Origin: JBBQWR01 sp038210495
Lineage (GTDB): Bacteria; Planctomycetota; Planctomycetia; Pirellulales; DATAWG01
Length of the DNA stretch: 64,000 nt
Direction: 5' to 3'
NCBI GenBank assembly: GCA_038210495.1
Contig: JBBQWR010000009.1
Location: 58,962-122,961 of the forward strand
Shown here: positions 1-8,952 of the stretch, one piece after another
Layout of the letters: every line of letters starts with the position of its first letter
Numbering within the stretch: the first letter of the stretch is position 1
The notes under the pieces: model-generated
What the model was told of the DNA's origin: nothing
What the model saw: the letters and a program-made list of their open reading frames with translations, nothing else
Database searches by the model: none
Made by a program: the position numbers and the translations under genes

Positions 1-96
1 CGGTACAACACGGCCACCGAGCTGGGATTCGAGTTGGCGCAGGACAACACCGATGTGCCGGCAGGGCGATTGAAGCTGGATCTGACGAGCCGGTAA
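1..96 (+). CDS. C-terminal fragment of an unidentified protein
   Basis: The frame is open from the first base of the window and ends at a TAA at 94-96, giving the last 31 residues of a protein (ending DVPAGRLKLDLTSR). The next gene is on the opposite strand and converges on it with a 13 bp gap, which supports a real gene end here. The fragment is too short to name a family. Confidence 0.5.
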   Translation, partial: RYNTATELGFELAQDNTDVPAGRLKLDLTSR

Positions 97-109
97 GTTA
101 ACGCGCTCG

Positions 110-2686
110 TTATGCCTTCTGCAGCGTGCCGCGGGTGACGCCGAGTTGGTTGAGCACTTGGAGTTGCCGCCACGAGTTGCGGCCGGATTCTTGGCCGGAG
201 ATCACGCGACTGTAGGTCTCCAGCAGCTTGGTGGCTTCGGCGGCCGACTCATGGAGTAGCTCAACGCGGAAATGGCGGACGCCCAGCGCGAGCATTCGGC
301 TGACGTATTCGGCGGCCGATTGGGCGACCGAGTTGTAGACCGTGTTCCGGCAGCCCGTGTCGGCCGAGAGCGGGAATTCGGCCCCGACGCGATCGCGGAG
401 CGTGACCTTATGCCGATCGCAGGGCCGGCCGCAATCGCGCCAATCCTTGCCGGTCGACAGCGTCGCGGCGAACACGCAATGCTCCATGTGGAACATCGGA
501 ATGTGCTGATGCACGACGACCTCGAATCGGTCGGCCGCACTCCGCTTAAGCATGCCGACCAGTTGATCCCAGTTCAGATCGTAGCTCGGCGTGAGTCGCG
601 CGAGTCCTTCGCCGAAAAACAGGTCGGCGGTCAGCTCGTTCGCAATGTTCAACGAAAAGTCGCCGATCCGCGGAGTATTAGGGGAGCGATCCTGAAAATA
701 GGCCAAGCCGGCCAGATTGCGAATGAGCACCGAATCGGCCCCCACATGCGCGACCTGCGACAGCAAACCTTCTTCACCCGGCTTGAGGATTCGCATCGTC
801 GCTAGTCCCACGGACTGTCCGGCGTCGTGACATTGGATCACGGCCTGGCGATAACGGCGAACGTCCTCGAAATCGCAATAAACGGTGGCCGGACGAGCAA
901 GCGGCGCCGGCGGCTGCCAAGTGAGCACGGCGGCGAGTTGGTCGAGGTTACGCACCAGCACATGCAGGGCCGGGGCGGCGGCGGGAAGTCGGGAGTCGGG
1001 TGTCGGGAGACGGGTGTTATGCAGCGCGACTTCGCCGCGGAGTTGGTCTAGGGCGGTGGGATGGATGGTTTTTGGGCGTCCCGCGTCGCACAAGGATTGA
1101 AGCTGGGCGACGGCGGCGCGGCGCAGTTCGTTCAACACGCTTTTGGGGACCATGGCGCCTTCGGGAAGTTCCAGTTGCACTTCGCCGAGCTCGAAGGGTG
1201 TGTCGCCGAGCCGGTCGAGCTGCTCGCGGGCGAGTTCCCTCGTTAGCGAATGACGCCGGGCCGGTTCGATGGGGCCTGCCCAGGTGGCCGTGCCCACAAG
1301 GGGCGCCGCCGCCGTCTGATGACTGGCGAGCAGTTCCAACGGGCCGCCGAATTGGCCGCGCAAGCGGAAATCGATCGGCCGCCGCTTCGCCGTGAGGTCG
1401 CGGTTGTACGATTGCTCCGTTCGTTTGCGGAGCGCCGGGTCATCGGTTTTCCAGACGGTGCAGCCGAGTGTTAGCAGCGCGTTATCGATTTGGCCTTGGC
1501 CGAACGTGAGCTCGGCTCGCCGCTCGCTGCGCGGCCGCACTCCGTATATTCGGCCTCCCTGTTCGTCTTTTTCGGGATGTCCTTCGTCGAAAGCCAACCC
1601 GTCCCCCGGCTTCAGCAATAGACCGATTGCGTCGTCGCCGATATGTTCGGCCGCGATTTCGACGACGACTCCTTGGCTGATCTTCTCGACGACCGTGCCG
1701 ATTCGCACGCCGCGGCTCTTGGGGAACAGGGCCGGCGCCAGTTGCTGGTGATTGACGCCCGACAAAAATCCGTGCGTGAATCCTCGCGAAAACGTTTGCG
1801 ACAGATCGAGCTTCGCGTGCCGCGTGATTTCGTACGGCGACTTGGCCACCGCCGCGTCGATCGCCGCGCGATAGGTCTGAGAGGCGACGGCCACATACTG
1901 CGGGCTTTTCAGCCGGCCCTCGATCTTGAAACTGACGACGCCGATTTCTAGAAGCGGATCGATCAAATCATAGGCCGCTAAGTCTTGCGGGCTGAGCAGG
2001 TAGGCCTGGTCTCCCAGATCGCGTTTCACGCCGTCGACGATCAGTTCATAGGGCAATCGGCAGGCCTGGGCACATTGCCCACGGTTGGCGCTGCGGCCGC
2101 CGAGCGCTTCGCTCGTTAGGCACTGTCCGCTATAGGCCACGCACAAGGCGCCGTGGACGAACACTTCCAGCGGCATGATCGTCCGGGCGGCGATTCGGCG
2201 AATGTCGTCGAGCGAAAGCTCTCGGGCCAGGATCGCCCGCGACACGCCCAGCCGGCGGACAAACTCGATGCCCCGGTGCTCGGTGAGCGTCATCTGCGTC
2301 GAGCCGTGGATCGGCAGGTCGGGCGCCAGGAGGTGGATCAATCGCGCGAGGCCGAGATCTTGCACGATCACCGCGTCGGCGCCGGCCAGCGCGATGGCCT
2401 CGAGCGACTTGGCTGCTTCGGCCAGTTCGTCGGAAAAGATCAACGTGTTGAATGCGATGTAACCGAGCACATTGCGATCGTGCAAATATCGCATCACCTC
2501 GGGCAACTCGGCGAGCGAAAAATTCGTCGCGCGATGCCGGGCGTTGAAGTTCGACAATCCGAAATAGACGGCGTCGGCGCCGTTGGCGACGGCCGCGCGC
2601 AGGGCTTCCCAGTCGCCGGCCGGGGCCAGTAGCTCCGGCTGGGAGCGGATCGTCTGCGTCTTTTCCATTACCGCCGAATCGGACAT
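110..2686 (-). CDS. rlhA: U32 family protein, RlhA (23S rRNA C2501 hydroxylation) type
   Basis: This 858-residue protein belongs to peptidase family U32. It opens with the family start PELLAPAGDWEALRAAVANG and carries the U32 signature EVFVHGALCVAYSGQCLTS followed by further cysteines (NRGQCAQACR). The large middle and C-terminal part, with HCVFAATLS and CGRPCDRHKVTLRD, matches the long RlhA/YdcP architecture; RlhA is needed for 5-hydroxycytidine at 23S rRNA C2501 in E. coli. It is longer than E. coli RlhA (about 650 residues). The start MSDSAVMEK at 2686 is chosen because homology begins soon after; an in-frame ATG lies at 2692. Oddity: residues about 556-567 (TRLPTPDSRLP) are encoded by a dispersed repeat at 986-1018, in a linker between domains. 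The substrate in this organism is inferred. Confidence 0.8.
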   Translation of the reverse strand: MSDSAVMEKTQTIRSQPELLAPAGDWEALRAAVANGADAVYFGLSNFNARHRATNFSLAELPEVMRYLHDRNVLGYIAFNTLIFSDELAEAAKSLEAIALAGADAVIVQDLGLARLIHLLAPDLPIHGSTQMTLTEHRGIEFVRRLGVSRAILARELSLDDIRRIAARTIMPLEVFVHGALCVAYSGQCLTSEALGGRSANRGQCAQACRLPYELIVDGVKRDLGDQAYLLSPQDLAAYDLIDPLLEIGVVSFKIEGRLKSPQYVAVASQTYRAAIDAAVAKSPYEITRHAKLDLSQTFSRGFTHGFLSGVNHQQLAPALFPKSRGVRIGTVVEKISQGVVVEIAAEHIGDDAIGLLLKPGDGLAFDEGHPEKDEQGGRIYGVRPRSERRAELTFGQGQIDNALLTLGCTVWKTDDPALRKRTEQSYNRDLTAKRRPIDFRLRGQFGGPLELLASHQTAAAPLVGTATWAGPIEPARRHSLTRELAREQLDRLGDTPFELGEVQLELPEGAMVPKSVLNELRRAAVAQLQSLCDAGRPKTIHPTALDQLRGEVALHNTRLPTPDSRLPAAAPALHVLVRNLDQLAAVLTWQPPAPLARPATVYCDFEDVRRYRQAVIQCHDAGQSVGLATMRILKPGEEGLLSQVAHVGADSVLIRNLAGLAYFQDRSPNTPRIGDFSLNIANELTADLFFGEGLARLTPSYDLNWDQLVGMLKRSAADRFEVVVHQHIPMFHMEHCVFAATLSTGKDWRDCGRPCDRHKVTLRDRVGAEFPLSADTGCRNTVYNSVAQSAAEYVSRMLALGVRHFRVELLHESAAEATKLLETYSRVISGQESGRNSWRQLQVLNQLGVTRGTLQKA
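986..1018 (-). repeat. C/T-rich leader-type repeat, copy inside the rlhA coding region
   Basis: On the plus strand the block reads GTCGGGAGTCGGGTGTCGGG and onward, the same G/A-rich unit that lies (as its complement) in front of dxr, thiG and other starts. Here it is in frame and encodes an Arg/Leu/Pro/Asp-rich linker of the U32 protein. Confidence 0.75.
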
Positions 2687-2792
2687 GAACATCTTTCTTG
2701 CGAAATCAAACGAAGCCGCGCGGGCGCCAACAATCAAGTATAGGGGAAAGGCCCGTCGCCGATACGGCTTCAACTCCGAAGGAGCTAAAGTG

Positions 2793-2869
2793 ACATAGCC
2801 ACGGCGTCCTGCTGCGCAGTCCGTTGCGGAGCAACGGCGATGCGGTGCAGCAGGATGCCGCGGCTATGT
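2793..2869. repeat. Palindromic element ACATAGCC...GGCTATGT between rlhA and rseP
   Basis: The outer arms ACATAGCC-CGGC-TCCTGCTGC and their complement enclose a second perfect hairpin, CCGTTGC-GGA-GCAACGG. The element fills most of the gap between the rlhA start and the rseP stop. A half copy (GCAGGATGCCGCGGCTATGT) is present at 22355-22376. It may fold in RNA; no T-run follows, so it is not a classical terminator. Confidence 0.75.
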
Positions 2870-2875
2870 GGCCGA

Positions 2876-5068
2876 CTATCGGTTGAACAGCCAGCTAAAA
2901 AGCCGCGTAATATCGAGCCCCATCACAAACACCATCAGCGTGAGGATGAAGATCAATCCGGCATACGTGACCGTCGTCACGACTTTCTCGCTAGCCGGTT
3001 TGCCGCGAATGCCTTCGTACAGCAGCAGCACGAGGTGCCCGCCGTCGAGGACGGGGATCGGCAAGATATTGAGCACGGCCAGGTTGGCGCTGAGCAACGT
3101 GAGAAATAGCAGCAGCGTGCCGACTCCCTCGGATGCACTGGCAGTGGCCGCGACCGCGATCGTGCCGATGCCGCCTAAATTCGTCACCGCGACATCGCCG
3201 CTAACGAGCTTTCGGAGGATCGTCGTCACTTGCCAAATAGAATCTCGCGTCTCTCGAACACCAAGCCAAAATGCCTCGCTCCAGGGCGCGGGCGGACGCA
3301 TTTCCGTTAACGGTTGGAGAACCAGACCTCGACTGCTGACGGCGAAACAGTCCTTCACGACTACTGTGGGAATTTCGACCGTCTCCGTTTTTTTGCCCCG
3401 AACGAATTCGAGCGCTACCTTGATACCCGCCGGATAAGTGGAGAGCGCGGATTGCACGTATGGCCAACTGAGGTGCTCCGCCCCCAAGGGAATCGGCTTT
3501 TCGGAGATTTTCAATTCCTTGAAGATCTTTTTCTGTTCGTCGTCGACGGGGACGAGCTTTGCGCTTAACAGCATATCTCCTGCCGCGAGCTGCTTTGCTT
3601 CGGCCGGCGCGGAAGAAGAAATGGACTTCACCGAATTAAGCACTTCATACGCAACTCCAATTTCCTGTGCTTCAATGGCATGGTTGGGTCCGAACACATC
3701 GAAATACCGGGGGGCTTGCGGAGTAACTTTCAGCGACAGCGTGATCTCCTTGCCCTCGGACTTACGAAGCACCTCGACGGCCGTTTCGTGTCCCGCGAGC
3801 TTTGCAAGTCGATCGGGAATGCGCAAAGGATTGAGATCGCGATGGCCGTCGACGGAGACAATTCGATCGCCAATCTTGAAGCCGGCAGCCGCGGCGGGAG
3901 AGCCGCTGCGGATCGCGATCAGGGGCCCCATATCCACGACAATGCCCACCTCGTGCATTGGCTCTGGATCGAGAGTCAATTTCACCCGCCTGAGTTCGGG
4001 CGCGTCGCTTTTGGTTGCCTGGGCTTTAGCGTCCGCTTCGGAATCTCGCCGCTCAACGATTAAGTCAATCGGGCGATCATAATAGCGTGCCAACGTCTCT
4101 TGAAGTTGAACGTAGTCGTCGATGGGTTGCTCTTGGCCATCGATTACCGCAGCCACGATTTTGTCCCCCGCAGCGAATTTTGCTTTATCGGCTGGGGAGC
4201 CTGGTATAGTCGGCATTTCCTTCGCCAGCGTCGTATCGCCCCCCGGGATCACGCCAATCACCGCGTGCTTCGTCTCGTTGTTGTGCGCGTCCGTCGGCCG
4301 CAAAACGATGCGTTCGACTTCATGAGACTTATAACGCCGGATCGTCACATCCAATTTGCCGCTGCCACCGGTGAACATCACGCGCGGCAACAAATCTTGG
4401 AAGAATCGCAAACGTTCATCGGGGCCATCGGCATCGTCGTCGAATCGAATCGCCTTGTCCCCCGGATTTAACCCCGCCACCCAAGCTGGGTCGCCGGGCG
4501 AGGTTCCACCGATGACCGTCGGAACGTATCGCACGCCATTGTGATACGCGATCATCGCGAAGATCACGGCGAAGATCAGATTCATGATCACGCCGGCCGA
4601 GATGATCGCCATCCGTTGCGGCACGCTCTTGGCCATGTAGCTGCGCGGATCGTAGGGGGCGTGCGGTTCGTCGACCGGCTCGGCGGGCAGGTCCCCTTGT
4701 TGGCGGTGATGCGCTGTTGGCTCCGTCTGACCAGCGGGCAGCGTCGAGCGCTCGCGCTCGTCAGCGGCCCGGGAAGGATTGTCGTCCTGCCCCAGCATTT
4801 TTACGTATCCGCCGAGCGGAATCGCGCCGATTCCGTATTCGGTTTCACCCCATTGGAAATGCAAAATCTTCCAGCCGCCGACGTCGAACCCGAGATAAAA
4901 CTTCTCGCACTTCACGCCGCACGCCTTGGCGACGAGAAAGTGTCCCAGCTCATGCACGAAGATCACCAGCCCCAGGCCGATGAACGCCTTGAGGGCTGAG
5001 AAGAGTGTTCCCGCGACGTCCAGGAACGACGTGGCCAGCAGCGACGACGGTATTAAGCACAAATGCAC
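2876..5068 (-). CDS. rseP: Site-2 zinc metalloprotease, RseP family
   Basis: This membrane-embedded protease of the M50/RseP family (730 residues) has the zinc motif HELGH at residues 39-43 in the first membrane segment, and the third ligand region NILPIPVLDGGH in a late one. Between them lie PDZ-like regions (for example AAGFKIGDRIVSVDG). RseP enzymes cleave anti-sigma factors and remnant signal peptides within the membrane. The protein is much longer than E. coli RseP (450 residues), partly from a charged insertion around residues 75-120. The start is GTG at 5068, preceded by AGGAG at good spacing, and overlaps the end of dxr by 16 bases, so the two are translationally coupled. The frame stays open upstream inside dxr, but that part reads as dxr antiphase sequence. 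Confidence 0.9.
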   Translation of the reverse strand: MHLCLIPSSLLATSFLDVAGTLFSALKAFIGLGLVIFVHELGHFLVAKACGVKCEKFYLGFDVGGWKILHFQWGETEYGIGAIPLGGYVKMLGQDDNPSRAADERERSTLPAGQTEPTAHHRQQGDLPAEPVDEPHAPYDPRSYMAKSVPQRMAIISAGVIMNLIFAVIFAMIAYHNGVRYVPTVIGGTSPGDPAWVAGLNPGDKAIRFDDDADGPDERLRFFQDLLPRVMFTGGSGKLDVTIRRYKSHEVERIVLRPTDAHNNETKHAVIGVIPGGDTTLAKEMPTIPGSPADKAKFAAGDKIVAAVIDGQEQPIDDYVQLQETLARYYDRPIDLIVERRDSEADAKAQATKSDAPELRRVKLTLDPEPMHEVGIVVDMGPLIAIRSGSPAAAAGFKIGDRIVSVDGHRDLNPLRIPDRLAKLAGHETAVEVLRKSEGKEITLSLKVTPQAPRYFDVFGPNHAIEAQEIGVAYEVLNSVKSISSSAPAEAKQLAAGDMLLSAKLVPVDDEQKKIFKELKISEKPIPLGAEHLSWPYVQSALSTYPAGIKVALEFVRGKKTETVEIPTVVVKDCFAVSSRGLVLQPLTEMRPPAPWSEAFWLGVRETRDSIWQVTTILRKLVSGDVAVTNLGGIGTIAVAATASASEGVGTLLLFLTLLSANLAVLNILPIPVLDGGHLVLLLYEGIRGKPASEKVVTTVTYAGLIFILTLMVFVMGLDITRLFSWLFNR

Positions 5069-6216
5069 CGCGAAATCTCCTCTCGAGCCCAACTGTCCAA
5101 CTGCATCAGTTGCGGCAGCGTGGGGTCGGCTATGAATATGTGACGTTCGACAACGGCCTGACAGACCGGCACGATTTTCGTGAATGCCAACTGGCCGGCC
5201 AAAAAATGTTCCACGGCCGCTTCGTTGGCCGCGTTGAGCACCGCTCCGGCAGAACCGCCCGCCCGGGCTGCGTCCAATCCTAACCGCAAGGCGCCGAATC
5301 GCGCCTGGTCCGGTGGCTCGAAGCCCAATTGTAGCACCTTGGAAAAATCGAGCCGGGGCGCCATGCCCGGCCGGCGATGCGGATAGTACAAAGCATACTG
5401 GATCGGCAGCTTCATGTCCGGTTGCCCCAACTGGGCAATCACCGATCCGTCCACGAATTCCACCAGCGAATGCACGATCGACTGCGGATGCACGACGACC
5501 TCGATCTGCTCCGGGGAGAGCGAAAACAGCCACCGGGCTTCGATGATCTCCAGGGCCTTGTTCATCATCGTGGCCGAGTCGACCGTGATCTTCGGGCCCA
5601 TCTGCCAATTGGGGTGGACCAGGGCCTCTTGCACGGTCACGCGCGATAGCTCGTCGGCCGTGTGTCGCAAAAACGGGCCGCCGCTGGCTGTCAAAATCAC
5701 CCGGCGAATTTCCTCGTGCCGACCCGCTTGCAGGGCCTGAAAGATCGCGCTATGTTCGCTGTCGACCGGCAAAATGTAGGCCCCGGTCTCGGCCGCGCGG
5801 CGCATCACGAGCGAGCCGGCCATGACGAGCGTCTCTTTGTTGGCCAGGGCAATCGCCTTGCCGGCCTCGATCGCCGCTAGCGTGCTCCGCAGTCCGGCGC
5901 TGCCGACGATCGCCGCTAGCACGATGTCCACCTGCGGATCGGCGACTAATCGATCGAGTTCTTCGCCGCCGACGACCAGTTTTGTGCTCGTCGGCAGTCC
6001 ACTCCAGTCTTGCCGTCGGGCCGCGGCCTCATCGGCGACAACCAACCACCGGGGCTGATGCTGCCGCGCTTGAGCTAGCAGTTCGGCCGTGTTCGCTCGG
6101 GCCGAAAGCAAAATCGCCCGTAACTGTCCCCCAGACGCCGCGATCACCTCAAGCGCATTGCGGCCAATGCTGCCGGTCGACCCCAAAACGGCAACATTCG
6201 TCGCGGGTTGCGTCAT
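5053..6216 (-). CDS. dxr: 1-deoxy-D-xylulose 5-phosphate reductoisomerase
   Basis: This enzyme of the non-mevalonate isoprenoid pathway converts DXP to 2-C-methyl-D-erythritol 4-phosphate with NADPH. The 387-residue protein shows the nucleotide-binding start VAVLGSTGSIGRNALEVI, the metal/substrate motif VDSEHSAIFQ, and DSATMMNKALEIIEA. The length is normal for the family. The ATG at 6216 is chosen because homology starts about eight residues later; the frame continues upstream only through repeat-derived Ser/Pro/Arg sequence. No Shine-Dalgarno is visible: the 14 bases before the ATG follow directly on a C/T-rich repeat (6230-6264). dxr followed by rseP is a common bacterial order. Confidence 0.95.
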   Translation of the reverse strand: MTQPATNVAVLGSTGSIGRNALEVIAASGGQLRAILLSARANTAELLAQARQHQPRWLVVADEAAARRQDWSGLPTSTKLVVGGEELDRLVADPQVDIVLAAIVGSAGLRSTLAAIEAGKAIALANKETLVMAGSLVMRRAAETGAYILPVDSEHSAIFQALQAGRHEEIRRVILTASGGPFLRHTADELSRVTVQEALVHPNWQMGPKITVDSATMMNKALEIIEARWLFSLSPEQIEVVVHPQSIVHSLVEFVDGSVIAQLGQPDMKLPIQYALYYPHRRPGMAPRLDFSKVLQLGFEPPDQARFGALRLGLDAARAGGSAGAVLNAANEAAVEHFLAGQLAFTKIVPVCQAVVERHIFIADPTLPQLMQLDSWAREEISRCICA

Positions 6217-6229
6217 GCCGGGGGGGGAG

Positions 6230-6264
6230 GAAGTCGGGAGACGGGAGACGGGGGACGGGAGTAA
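6230..6264 (-). repeat. C/T-rich leader repeat in front of dxr
   Basis: Read on the dxr strand it contains CCCGTCTCCCGTCTCCCGAC followed by TTC, ending 14 nt before the ATG. It has the same orientation and nearly the same spacing as the copies before the histidine phosphatase, AAA+ ATPase, fucose-isomerase-like and thiG genes. Confidence 0.85.
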
Positions 6265-6279
6265 AACGGACGAGAATCG

Positions 6280-6316
6280 GGCGCCGGGGCTGGAGGCGAT
6301 TCGCCGAAGCCCCGGT
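6280..6316 (-). repeat. Partial copy of the GGGGCTTCGGCGA...CCTCCAGCCCC repeat
   Basis: On the minus strand it reads CCGGGGCTTCGGCGAATCGC followed by CTCCAGCCCCGGCGCCC, the right half of the about 95 bp repeat seen complete at 38611-38704 and 45383-45478. It lies just upstream of the leader repeat of dxr. Confidence 0.7.
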
Positions 6317-6329
6317 TTTTGCAAAGTTC

Positions 6330-6520
6330 AAATGTCTAATGACGAATGTCTAACTCAATGAAGAATGACGGAGCACGAATGACGAAGGTCTGAAATCGGG
6401 ATTGGCGGCAAGTTGGATCTATTCATTTCTCGCAATCAATACGCCGATCGAAGAACTGCCTGCAAACCTTGGTCATTCGTCAATTGAGCATCAGTCATCG
6501 ATTTCGTCATTCGTCATTTC
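6330..6520. repeat. Dispersed element with AATGTCTAATGACGAATG / CATTCGTCATT ends, copy 1
   Basis: The left end has repeated GACGAATG units (AATGTCTAATGACGAATGTC) and the right end repeated complements (TCGTCATTCGTCATTTC). The interior differs from copies 2 and 3. It occupies much of the 550 bp between dxr and ftsH; the rest (about 6525-6640) shows nothing I can name. Confidence 0.7.
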
Positions 6521-6643
6521 ACAAGAGCCAAATCCGCGGCGTCGCAAGCCTATTCTAGGTCCGCAGTTGAGCTGTCACAACGGCGGTTCGGCAGCCCCTC
6601 ATTAGCCGCCGCGCGTCCGACGGCTCGATGCCACCGGCGCCGA

Positions 6644-6671
6644 TTGACCTTGCCCTCTTAGAACGTAGGAT
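6644..6671 (+). promoter_or_regulatory. Possible sigma-70 type promoter for ftsH
   Basis: TTGACC (6644-6649) and TAGGAT (6666-6671) are separated by 16 bases. The pair lies about 100 bp before the ftsH start and faces it. It is a consensus match by eye only. Confidence 0.4.
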
Positions 6672-6769
6672 AAACTGTTGACTTCAGGCCGGGCCTACGC
6701 CTTGTCGTATGGGCTGGCCTCATTTCGTTCTCATCTCAATCCAGTCAATTCCGAAGATCTGAATCGATC

Positions 6770-8851
6770 ATGGAAAATCGCGACGAGCCCAAAGGCAAAA
6801 CCCCCGAAACGCCCCGCAAGCCGGCCGACAAGCGGGCCGCGCCGTTCAACTCGAACATCGTGCTCTATCTGCTCGGCCTCGGGATCGTCGCTTTGGTCCT
6901 CGTCGTGGTAATGCAAACCGAGCGAACGTTCAAGCTCGAATACAGTCAACTCGTCCAATTGATCAAAGCCGGCTCGGTCGAGGTCAAGGAATCCGACGGT
7001 CGGCTCTATCGCTACACCGCCGCGACCGACATCGTCATCGGCAAGGAAGACGTGACCGCCCGCGCCACCCGCGCCGAAGCGGATTCCGCCACGAAAGAAG
7101 AACCCGATCGCGCCCCGGCGGCGGCCGCCAATAATCGCGATCGCGCCACGGTCGTCCTCCGTGCCAATCGAGTGCCCAACGACGATTCGCTCCGCGCGCT
7201 GGTCGAGGAGAAAAAGCTGAACTACGACGGCGCCGACGCTCCCAGTTCACTCAGAACTTATTGGATGCCGTCGCTTCTGTTGGGGGCGATCATTGTCGGC
7301 GTGGGCATGCTGCTGATTCGCAAGCTGGGTGGCGCCGGTTCGCCGATGGCCTTCGGCCGCAGTCGCGGCAAGATGTACGCTCAAGAAGAATTGGGCATCA
7401 CGTTCGACGAAGTCGCCGGGATCGACGAAGCGGTCGAGGAGCTTCGCGAGGTCGTCGAGTTTCTGCGCACGCCGGAAAAATATCAAACGCTCGGCGGGCG
7501 AATTCCGAAGGGGGTGCTGCTTGTCGGGCCGCCCGGCACCGGCAAGACGCTCCTGGCCAAAGCGATCGCCGGCGAGGCGGGCGTGCCGTTTTTTGGCTTG
7601 TCGGGATCCGATTTCGTCGAGATGTTCGTCGGCGTCGGCGCCGCTCGGGTTCGCGATATGTTTCAGCAGGCGGAGCTCAAGGCGCCCTGCATCATCTTCA
7701 TCGACGAACTCGACGCGCTAGGCAAGACTCGCGGGAGCAGCGTCGTTGGCGGCCACGACGAGCGCGAACAGACGCTCAACGCTCTGCTGGTCGAGATGGA
7801 CGGCTTCGGCTCCAACAGCGGCGTGATTGTGATGGCGGCCACCAATCGGCCCGAGACGCTCGATCCGGCCTTGCTGCGTCCGGGGCGGTTCGACCGGCAT
7901 GTCCTGGTCGATCGTCCCGACGTGCGAGGCCGCGAAGACATCCTCAAAGTCCATATCCAAAACGTGAAGCTCGATCCGGCGGTCGTGGTCAAGGAGATCG
8001 CCAAGATAACCTCCGGCTTCGTCGGCGCCGACCTGGCGAATCTCGTCAACGAAGCGGCACTGCTCGCGGCTCGAAAGGGCAAGTCGTCGGTCGGCATGGA
8101 ACAGTTCAACGAAGGGATCGAGCGGGTCATGGCCGGCCTCGAAAAGCGCAAGCGCGTGATCCACATCGAAGAGAAACTGCGCGTCGCCTATCACGAGAGC
8201 GGCCACGCGCTGGTCGCGTTCAGCCTGCCCAACACCGATCCGGTTCACAAAGTATCGATCATCCCCCGCGGTTTGGCAGCGCTGGGGTACACCATGCAGC
8301 GCCCCGACGACGACCGGTATCTCATGACGCAAAGTGAGCTGGAAGCCCGAATCCAAGTGCTGCTGGCCGGGACGATCACGGAAGAAATCATCTTCGACGA
8401 TGTGTCGACCGGCGCTCAGAACGATCTCGAGCGAGCGAGTGAAATCGCCCGCAGCATGGTCATGGACTATGGGATGAGCAAGCTGGGCCGGGTGAGCTAC
8501 CGCGAGAGTTCGCGCTCGCCGTTTTTGGCCGGTTCGGGCGCCGAGTTGGCCCGGGGCTCGGTGCATTCGGAGCAAACCACTCGCGAAATCGATCAAGAAG
8601 TACGGCGGATCGTCGACGAAGCGATCGCCAAGGTTCGCCGGCTTTTGGAAAGTCGCCGGCCGGCCTTGGAGGCTCTGGCCAAGAGGCTGATGGAAAAGGA
8701 AGTCATCGACGGCGAGGAAATGCGGCACGTCATCGAAGAAACGTCGCCTGGTCCCTGGATCGTGCCCGGCACCAACGCCGAACGCAAGCGTCCGGCGGTG
8801 GACCTTGCCCCCGAGCTCCGCGACGCCAATCCGGCCGAGGGAAGCGTGTGA
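6770..8851 (+). CDS. ftsH: ATP-dependent zinc metalloprotease FtsH
   Basis: This membrane-anchored AAA+ protease degrades misfolded and regulatory membrane proteins as a hexamer. There is a transmembrane segment at about residues 29-48, a periplasmic region, and a second one at about 165-184. The AAA domain has Walker A GPPGTGKT at 253-260, Walker B CIIFIDELDA at about 307-316, and the second region of homology ATNRPETLDPALLRPGRFDR. The protease domain has the zinc motif HESGH at 475-479 and the downstream Asp region GAQNDLERA. The 693-residue length is usual for planctomycete FtsH, with a slightly extended basic N-terminus. It is divergent from dxr-rseP; all three belong to envelope homeostasis in a broad sense. 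Confidence 0.95.
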   Translation: MENRDEPKGKTPETPRKPADKRAAPFNSNIVLYLLGLGIVALVLVVVMQTERTFKLEYSQLVQLIKAGSVEVKESDGRLYRYTAATDIVIGKEDVTARATRAEADSATKEEPDRAPAAAANNRDRATVVLRANRVPNDDSLRALVEEKKLNYDGADAPSSLRTYWMPSLLLGAIIVGVGMLLIRKLGGAGSPMAFGRSRGKMYAQEELGITFDEVAGIDEAVEELREVVEFLRTPEKYQTLGGRIPKGVLLVGPPGTGKTLLAKAIAGEAGVPFFGLSGSDFVEMFVGVGAARVRDMFQQAELKAPCIIFIDELDALGKTRGSSVVGGHDEREQTLNALLVEMDGFGSNSGVIVMAATNRPETLDPALLRPGRFDRHVLVDRPDVRGREDILKVHIQNVKLDPAVVVKEIAKITSGFVGADLANLVNEAALLAARKGKSSVGMEQFNEGIERVMAGLEKRKRVIHIEEKLRVAYHESGHALVAFSLPNTDPVHKVSIIPRGLAALGYTMQRPDDDRYLMTQSELEARIQVLLAGTITEEIIFDDVSTGAQNDLERASEIARSMVMDYGMSKLGRVSYRESSRSPFLAGSGAELARGSVHSEQTTREIDQEVRRIVDEAIAKVRRLLESRRPALEALAKRLMEKEVIDGEEMRHVIEETSPGPWIVPGTNAERKRPAVDLAPELRDANPAEGSV

Positions 8852-8923
8852 CGCGGCAGGATTCGATCGTCCCCCCGCTTTCCCACCGCTGACTGTCGTG
8901 CGCGGCCCCTTTGCGCCCCCCCG

Positions 8924-8944
8924 CTTACTGCCGTGCGCGGCTCC
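8924..8944 (+). repeat. CGCTTACTGCCGTGCGCGGCTC repeat (short)
   Basis: It is nearly identical to CGCTTACTTCGTGCGCGGCTC at about 14692-14713, and the complement GAAGTAAGCG occurs further times between 14610 and 14680. A looser copy precedes it at about 8889-8910. Confidence 0.55.
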
Positions 8945-8952
8945 ATGACCTC

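Noticed and set aside
5069..5608. Upstream extension of the rseP frame by 180 codons
   Set aside because: It is the antiphase reading of dxr, with Arg/Gly/Asp-biased composition; AGGAG before GTG 5068 gives a better start.
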